The translations under genes and the position numbers were made by a program. Source: Magnetospirillum sp. (GTDB lineage Bacteria > Pseudomonadota > Alphaproteobacteria > Rhodospirillales > Magnetospirillaceae). Taken from it: a DNA stretch of 10,000 bases. The notes under the pieces were generated by a model that searched no databases, had not been told where the DNA came from, and was given only the letters and a program-made list of their open reading frames with translations. The stretch spans positions 1 through 10,000 of the forward strand of contig JAIWOG010000049.1 of the NCBI GenBank assembly GCA_020217035.1, read 5' to 3'. Within the stretch, counting starts at the first letter, position 1. Each line of letters starts with the position of its first letter. Below are positions 6,021-10,000 of the stretch, piece after piece.

Positions 6021-7751
6021 ATGCTGTCGAAGTCTAGCCTGTCTGCTACTGATTATCGCGAGAAAGGCGACTACGCTCGCCTGCGCAACGGTGGTGGCTA
6101 CATTGCCACGGCGACGATCTTTCTGAACATCCTGGCCTTGGCGCTGCCTTTGGCGCTGTTGCAGATCTACGACCGCATCATCCCCAATTCCTCGACCGGA
6201 ACCCTTTTATTGCTGTTGGCCGGGGTGGTGGGCGCCGTGGTCTTGGAAGGGCTGCTGCGGGTGGCCCGCGCCGACATCGTCGGCTGGATTGGCGTGCAGT
6301 TCGAGCATGCGGCCAGTTGCCGCGCTTTCGCCCATGTCTTCGACGCGCCCGCCGACGAGTTGGAAAAGGTCGGTCCCGGCGAGTTGCTGGAACGGATGTC
6401 CGGCCTGCCCACGGTGCGCGAGGTGTTCTCGGAAAACTGGACCCTGGTGGTCTGCGACCTGCCCTTTGTGCTTTTGTTCCTGGGGGCCATCGCCTATCTG
6501 GCCGGCTGGCTGGTCCTGGCCCCGGTGGCGGTGCTGGCCGGCTTCGCCGTCTTCGCGCTTCTGGGCAGCGCGTCTTCGGAAAAGGCCATCCGCGACTTCA
6601 ACACCGTACGCGACCGCCGGCAGAATTTCAGCATCGAGGTCATCCACGGCGTCCATTCGGTCAAGTCCATGGCCATGGAAGCCCAGATGATCCAGCGCTA
6701 TGCCCGTCTGCAAGAGGCGGTGGCGCGGCATTCCCACAAGGTGGTCCAGGTCAACACCAATTCCCTGGGGGCGGCCGGCGTGTTCTCGCAATTGCTGACG
6801 CTTTCCGTGGTCATCGCCGGTTCGCTGATGGTGGTGGAAAACATGTTGACCGTCGGCGGCCTGTCGGCCTGCACCTTGCTGGCCGGCCGGGCGCTGCAGC
6901 CGGTGCAAAAGGCGGTGGCGCTGTGGACCCGTTGGCAGACCGCCAAGCTGATGCGGTCGCGTTTCGAGACCATTTTCGAACTGCCCAGCGAGCCCCACGC
7001 CGAGGCCCCGGTGCGCCAGCCCGTGGTCGGCGCGGTCGAGATGCGCGGCGTGGTCCTGCGCCACGACGCCCAATCCGAGCCGCTGTTCGACGGCCTGGAT
7101 CTGGTGGTCAAGCCCGGCGAGCGCATCGCCATCGGCGGCGACAACGGTTGCGGCAAGTCGACGCTGTTGCGGCTGCTGCACGGCTCCATCGCGCCGACCG
7201 AGGGCGAGGTGCTGCTAGACGGCATTCCCATCATCGCCCACGAACGCGACCACCTGTTGCGGTCCGACGGCATCGCGTTCATCCCTCAGCGCGGCGAGTT
7301 GTTGCGCGGGACCATTTTGGAAAACCTGACCATGTTCCGGCCGGAACGGCGCAAGGAAGCCTTGCGCCTGGCCGGCATCCTGGGGCTGGACGAGGTGGTC
7401 TACCGCCTGGCCCAGGGCTATCACACCCGGGTCGGCGACGGGTCCAGCGATATCCTGCCGCGTGGCGTGGTGCAGCGCATCGCCGTCATTCGCGCCCTGG
7501 TCGCCCGGCCGCGCGTCCTGCTGTTCGACGAAGCCAACGCCGCCATGGACGGTCCCGGCGATGAAAGGCTGCGCCAGTATTTCGAATCCATGGACCGCGA
7601 CACCACCCTGATCATGGTGACCTTGCGTCCCAGCATGCAGCGTCTGGCCGACCGGGTGCTGCGCATCGAAGGCGGCAAGCTGGTCAAGGCGGCGCCGCCG
7701 CAAGCCCCGGCAGCCCCGGCCGCTGATTCCGAAGCCAAGGTGAGCGCATGA
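6021..7751 (+). CDS. ABC exporter half-transporter (type I secretion permease/ATPase), degenerate ATP-site motifs
   Basis: This 576-residue protein fuses a six-helix membrane domain (about 28-315) to an ATPase domain (about 335-555), the usual layout of a type I secretion inner-membrane pump. The start of the membrane domain (ALALPLALLQIYDRIIPN, 38-55) is the typical first helix of this family. Walker A is GDNGCGKST (373-381), the Q-loop Gln is 423 and Walker B is VLLFDE (499-504) with the catalytic Glu504 present. Two motifs are abnormal: the ABC signature reads LPRGV (479-483) instead of LSGGQ, and the switch histidine is Leu535 (VTLRPS). There is no N-terminal peptidase-like domain, and the tail is Ala/Pro-rich. 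The stop overlaps the next start as ATGA. It probably pairs with the product of the next gene as a heterodimer with unequal ATP sites (inference). Confidence 0.9.
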   Translation: MLSKSSLSATDYREKGDYARLRNGGGYIATATIFLNILALALPLALLQIYDRIIPNSSTGTLLLLLAGVVGAVVLEGLLRVARADIVGWIGVQFEHAASCRAFAHVFDAPADELEKVGPGELLERMSGLPTVREVFSENWTLVVCDLPFVLLFLGAIAYLAGWLVLAPVAVLAGFAVFALLGSASSEKAIRDFNTVRDRRQNFSIEVIHGVHSVKSMAMEAQMIQRYARLQEAVARHSHKVVQVNTNSLGAAGVFSQLLTLSVVIAGSLMVVENMLTVGGLSACTLLAGRALQPVQKAVALWTRWQTAKLMRSRFETIFELPSEPHAEAPVRQPVVGAVEMRGVVLRHDAQSEPLFDGLDLVVKPGERIAIGGDNGCGKSTLLRLLHGSIAPTEGEVLLDGIPIIAHERDHLLRSDGIAFIPQRGELLRGTILENLTMFRPERRKEALRLAGILGLDEVVYRLAQGYHTRVGDGSSDILPRGVVQRIAVIRALVARPRVLLFDEANAAMDGPGDERLRQYFESMDRDTTLIMVTLRPSMQRLADRVLRIEGGKLVKAAPPQAPAAPAADSEAKVSA

Positions 7752-9937
7752 CCGCCCCCAGCCATCATGGCGCCGCCCCCGCTTGGGACGTGCCGCCGCA
7801 ACGCTTCGACCTGAACGAGGCACGGGCCGCCGAAGGCCAGTTGGGTGGCTTCGAGGCGGTCACCGACCTGGCCGCCTGCATCCTGCCCCTGCTGTCGTCC
7901 CTGGGTTGGGAAGGCGACCTTGTCCATGTGGCGGAATCGTTGCCGCATTTCGCCGACACCTTGGACCTGACCGACCTTTTGAACATCATGGCCAACCTGG
8001 GCTATGCCAGCAAATCCTTGGACTTGGCGCCGTCCCGCATGGATTTGCGGCTGCTGCCCTGCCTGTACCTGGCGCCGGGCGAATTGTCCATGGTGCTGGT
8101 GCGGGCCGAGGAAGACGGCAAGGTGGTGGCCTTCGACGCCAAGGCCCGCGCCTACGTGACCATCGACCCGCCGGCCGAACGTGGCCGCATCTATCGTTTC
8201 AGCCAGTTGGACGAGGACGAGCGCACCAAGCTGGAAGACGCACCGAAGAACTTCGTCTTCGCCGTCACCGGCCGCTTCAAGCCGTTGTTCGTGCGCATGC
8301 TGGCCACGTCCTTGGTGTCCAACCTGCTGGTGCTGGTGACGCCCTTGTTCATCATGGCCATCTACGACCAGTTCCTGCCCACCGGGTCGATCCCGCTGCT
8401 GGTGTCGTTGCTGGCCGGTTCGGTGATCGCCATCCTGGGCGACTACGCCATCAAAGGCGTGCGCTCGCGTATGATCGCCTATCTGGGCGCCCGCATGGAC
8501 CATCTTTTGGGTCTGGCCATCTTCCGCCGCCTGCTGATGCTGGCGCCGCCGTTTACCGAACAGGCCAATTCCAATTCGCAGATCGCGCGTCTGCGCGATT
8601 TCGAGATGGTGCGCGAGTTCTTCACCGGCCCCTTGGCCACCACCTTGGCGGAAGCGCCGTTCATCGTCGTCTTCCTGGTCGCCATGGCGGTTCTGGGGGG
8701 GCCCTTGGTGTTCGTGCCGCTGGGGGCCTTGGTGCTGTTCACCATGGCCGCCATGGCCACCCGGCCGCTGGTCGAGCGCAAGGTGACGGCGGCGACGCGG
8801 GCGGCGTCGCGACGTCAGGAGTTCCTGGTCGAGGCGCTGACCAAACCGCGCACCATCAAGGAAGCCGGCGCCGCCGGCATCTGGTGGGAACGGTTCCGTT
8901 CGCTTTCCGCCGACGCGGCGCTGAAGAACCACCAGTCCACCCGTGCCAACGTGGTGGTCTCCACCGCCTCGCAGGGGCTGGTGATGTTGACCGGGATCAT
9001 CACCCTGGGCTGGGGGGTGGAACGGGTTCTGGGCGGCAACATGACCGTCGGCGGCCTGATGGCGTCGATGATCGTGGTGTGGTGGGTACTGCGTCCGTTG
9101 CAGACCGGCTTCACCCTGGCGGCGCAGATCGAGCGGGTCCAGGCGTCCATCAGCCAGATCAACCGGCTGATGCAACTGAAGCCGGAACGTTTGTTGGCGC
9201 CCTCCATCCAGACCCTGCCGCAATTCAAGGGCAAGGTGACGTTGACCAACGTTTCCCTGCGTTACGCCGCCGACGCCGACCCGGCGTTGCTGGGGCTGGC
9301 CTTGCAGGCCGAGCCGGGCGAGGTGGTGGCGCTGATCGGCCCCAACGGTTCGGGCAAATCGACGGTGCTGAAGCTGCTGCTGGGCATGTACCGGCCGCAG
9401 ACCGGCGCGGTGATGATCGACGACATCGACATCCGCCAGTTGGACCCCATCGAACTGAGGCGCCTGATCGCCTATGTGCCGCAACAGCCGGACATGTATT
9501 TCGGCACCGTGGCGCAGAACCTGCGTCTGGCGCGGCCCGAGGCGTCGGACCAGGAATTGCGCTGGGCCTGTTCGGAAGCTGGCCTGCTGGACGACATCCT
9601 GGAACTGCCGCGCCAGTTCGAGACCAAGCTGGGCGACGGCGCCACCGACCGCTTGCCGTCCAGCTTCCGTCAACGTTTGTCCTTGGCCCGCGCCTATCTG
9701 AAACGCGCCCCCATCACGCTTTTCGACGAACCCGCCTCCAGCCTGGACTTCATGTCCGACCGACAATTCATGAAGACCCTGGAACGCATGAAGGGGCATT
9801 CCACCGTGTTCCTGGTCACCCACCGCCCCAGCCATTTGAAGCTGGCCGACAAGATCGTCGTGCTGGTGCAAGGCCAGGTGCGCATGGTCGGCCCCGCCAA
9901 GCAGGTGCTGGACCGCCTGCCGCCCAACTTCTTCTAA
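7748..9937 (+). CDS. ABC exporter half-transporter with N-terminal C39-like domain (type I secretion permease/ATPase)
   Basis: This 729-residue protein has three parts. Residues about 25-170 form an N-terminal domain like the non-cleaving C39-like domain of type I secretion pumps (LssB/HlyB type), including SLPHFADTLDLTDLLNIMANLGY; the catalytic His of true C39 peptidases is not seen at the expected strand (ELSMVLV, 112-118). A membrane domain covers about 178-470, starting LATSLVSNLLVLVTPLFIMA then IYDQFLPTG. The ATPase covers about 495-725, with Walker A GPNGSGKST (531-539), Q-loop Gln579, Walker B ITLFDE (656-661) and switch His692 all present. The signature is LPSSF (636-640) in place of LSGGQ, but the following RQRLSLARAY is kept. 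By family it exports a protein with an uncleaved C-terminal signal through an outer-membrane TolC-type channel. The start at 7748 overlaps the previous stop (ATGA) and follows AAGGTGAG. Confidence 0.92.
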   Translation: MTAPSHHGAAPAWDVPPQRFDLNEARAAEGQLGGFEAVTDLAACILPLLSSLGWEGDLVHVAESLPHFADTLDLTDLLNIMANLGYASKSLDLAPSRMDLRLLPCLYLAPGELSMVLVRAEEDGKVVAFDAKARAYVTIDPPAERGRIYRFSQLDEDERTKLEDAPKNFVFAVTGRFKPLFVRMLATSLVSNLLVLVTPLFIMAIYDQFLPTGSIPLLVSLLAGSVIAILGDYAIKGVRSRMIAYLGARMDHLLGLAIFRRLLMLAPPFTEQANSNSQIARLRDFEMVREFFTGPLATTLAEAPFIVVFLVAMAVLGGPLVFVPLGALVLFTMAAMATRPLVERKVTAATRAASRRQEFLVEALTKPRTIKEAGAAGIWWERFRSLSADAALKNHQSTRANVVVSTASQGLVMLTGIITLGWGVERVLGGNMTVGGLMASMIVVWWVLRPLQTGFTLAAQIERVQASISQINRLMQLKPERLLAPSIQTLPQFKGKVTLTNVSLRYAADADPALLGLALQAEPGEVVALIGPNGSGKSTVLKLLLGMYRPQTGAVMIDDIDIRQLDPIELRRLIAYVPQQPDMYFGTVAQNLRLARPEASDQELRWACSEAGLLDDILELPRQFETKLGDGATDRLPSSFRQRLSLARAYLKRAPITLFDEPASSLDFMSDRQFMKTLERMKGHSTVFLVTHRPSHLKLADKIVVLVQGQVRMVGPAKQVLDRLPPNFF

Positions 9938-9955
9938 AAGTCCGGAATGGAAAGC

Positions 9956-10000
9956 ATGTCTGAAGCCGTCGCCATCGCCCCGAACCCCCAGAAGCTGGAG
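9956..10000 (+). CDS. Start of downstream gene, probably the membrane fusion protein (3' truncated)
   Basis: Only 15 codons are visible, reading MSEAVAIAPNPQKLE and running off the window. The start lies 18 bases after the second exporter stop. An in-frame ATG at 9947 would add three residues (MES); GGA at 9944-9946 is spaced better for 9956. Position after two type I secretion ATPases, and an N-terminus that is cytoplasmic in character rather than a signal peptide, fit an HlyD-family adaptor, which has a short cytoplasmic tail before one membrane span. The identity comes from context alone. Confidence 0.5.
   Translation, partial: MSEAVAIAPNPQKLE

Noticed and set aside
5852..6037. 61-codon plus-strand frame in the AT-rich intergenic region
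   Set aside because: No ribosome site, no recognisable pattern, and it overlaps the promoter-like region and the true start of the exporter gene.
7421..9871. Very long minus-strand open frame (816 codons) opposite the exporter genes
   Set aside because: It is a GC-rich mirror of the real plus-strand codons. Its product is rich in His, Gln, Gly and Arg without domains, and it crosses two well-supported genes.
7783..9963. Long plus-strand open frame in a second frame across the second exporter
   Set aside because: Its translation is Arg/Gly/His-rich low-complexity sequence with no motif, whereas the 7748 frame shows all ABC exporter motifs.
1..10000. CRISPR arrays, tRNA or rRNA genes, insertion sequences and attachment sites
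   Set aside because: No regularly spaced repeats, cloverleaf-like segments, transposase motifs or long terminal inverted repeats were seen by reading.

Overview
The window is GC-rich and gene-dense, with ATGA stop/start overlaps and codons ending mostly in G or C. Together with the gene families present, this suggests an alphaproteobacterium of the Rhodospirillales, plausibly a Magnetospirillum-like organism. That assignment is inference from style and families; no rRNA or other marker gene is present.

Block 1 (1-4323, plus strand) looks like one transcription unit. It holds the C-terminal tail of an ABC-type substrate-binding protein, a formyltransferase-fold protein (187-1089), a large membrane sensor (1068-3992) and a STAS-domain anti-sigma-factor antagonist (3997-4323). 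The sensor carries an extracytoplasmic domain, HAMP, coiled coil, SpoIIE/PP2C phosphatase and a C-terminal RsbW-like kinase (HATPase) domain. Sensor and STAS protein together form a compact partner-switching module: phosphatase and kinase of opposite action in one chain, with the likely phospho-substrate encoded four bases downstream. No sigma factor or other output is visible.

Block 2 (4429-5557, plus strand) follows a roughly 105-base gap with GC-rich hairpins. It encodes a 77-residue helical protein of unknown function, overlapped by a soluble MCP-like signalling protein with a CheZ-like DxxxQ motif near its end. A 10-bp perfect hairpin at 5576-5599 terminates it. The same hairpin is well placed to end a convergent 34-codon gene on the minus strand (5625-5729) that encodes a single-span membrane peptide.

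Block 3 (6021 to the window end, plus strand) lies behind an AT-rich regulatory stretch (about 5860-6020). It encodes two different ABC exporter half-transporters of the type I secretion kind, overlapping by ATGA, then the first codons of a third gene that by position is probably the membrane fusion (HlyD-type) protein. Both ATPase domains have a strongly altered signature motif (LPRGV and LPSSF in place of LSGGQ), and the first also has Leu in place of the switch histidine. This suggests a specialised heterodimeric exporter. The secreted substrate is not in the window.

Nothing here is clearly a wholly new system. The best leads are the unusual exporter pair, the fused phosphatase/kinase partner switch with its neighbours, and the tiny minus-strand membrane protein.
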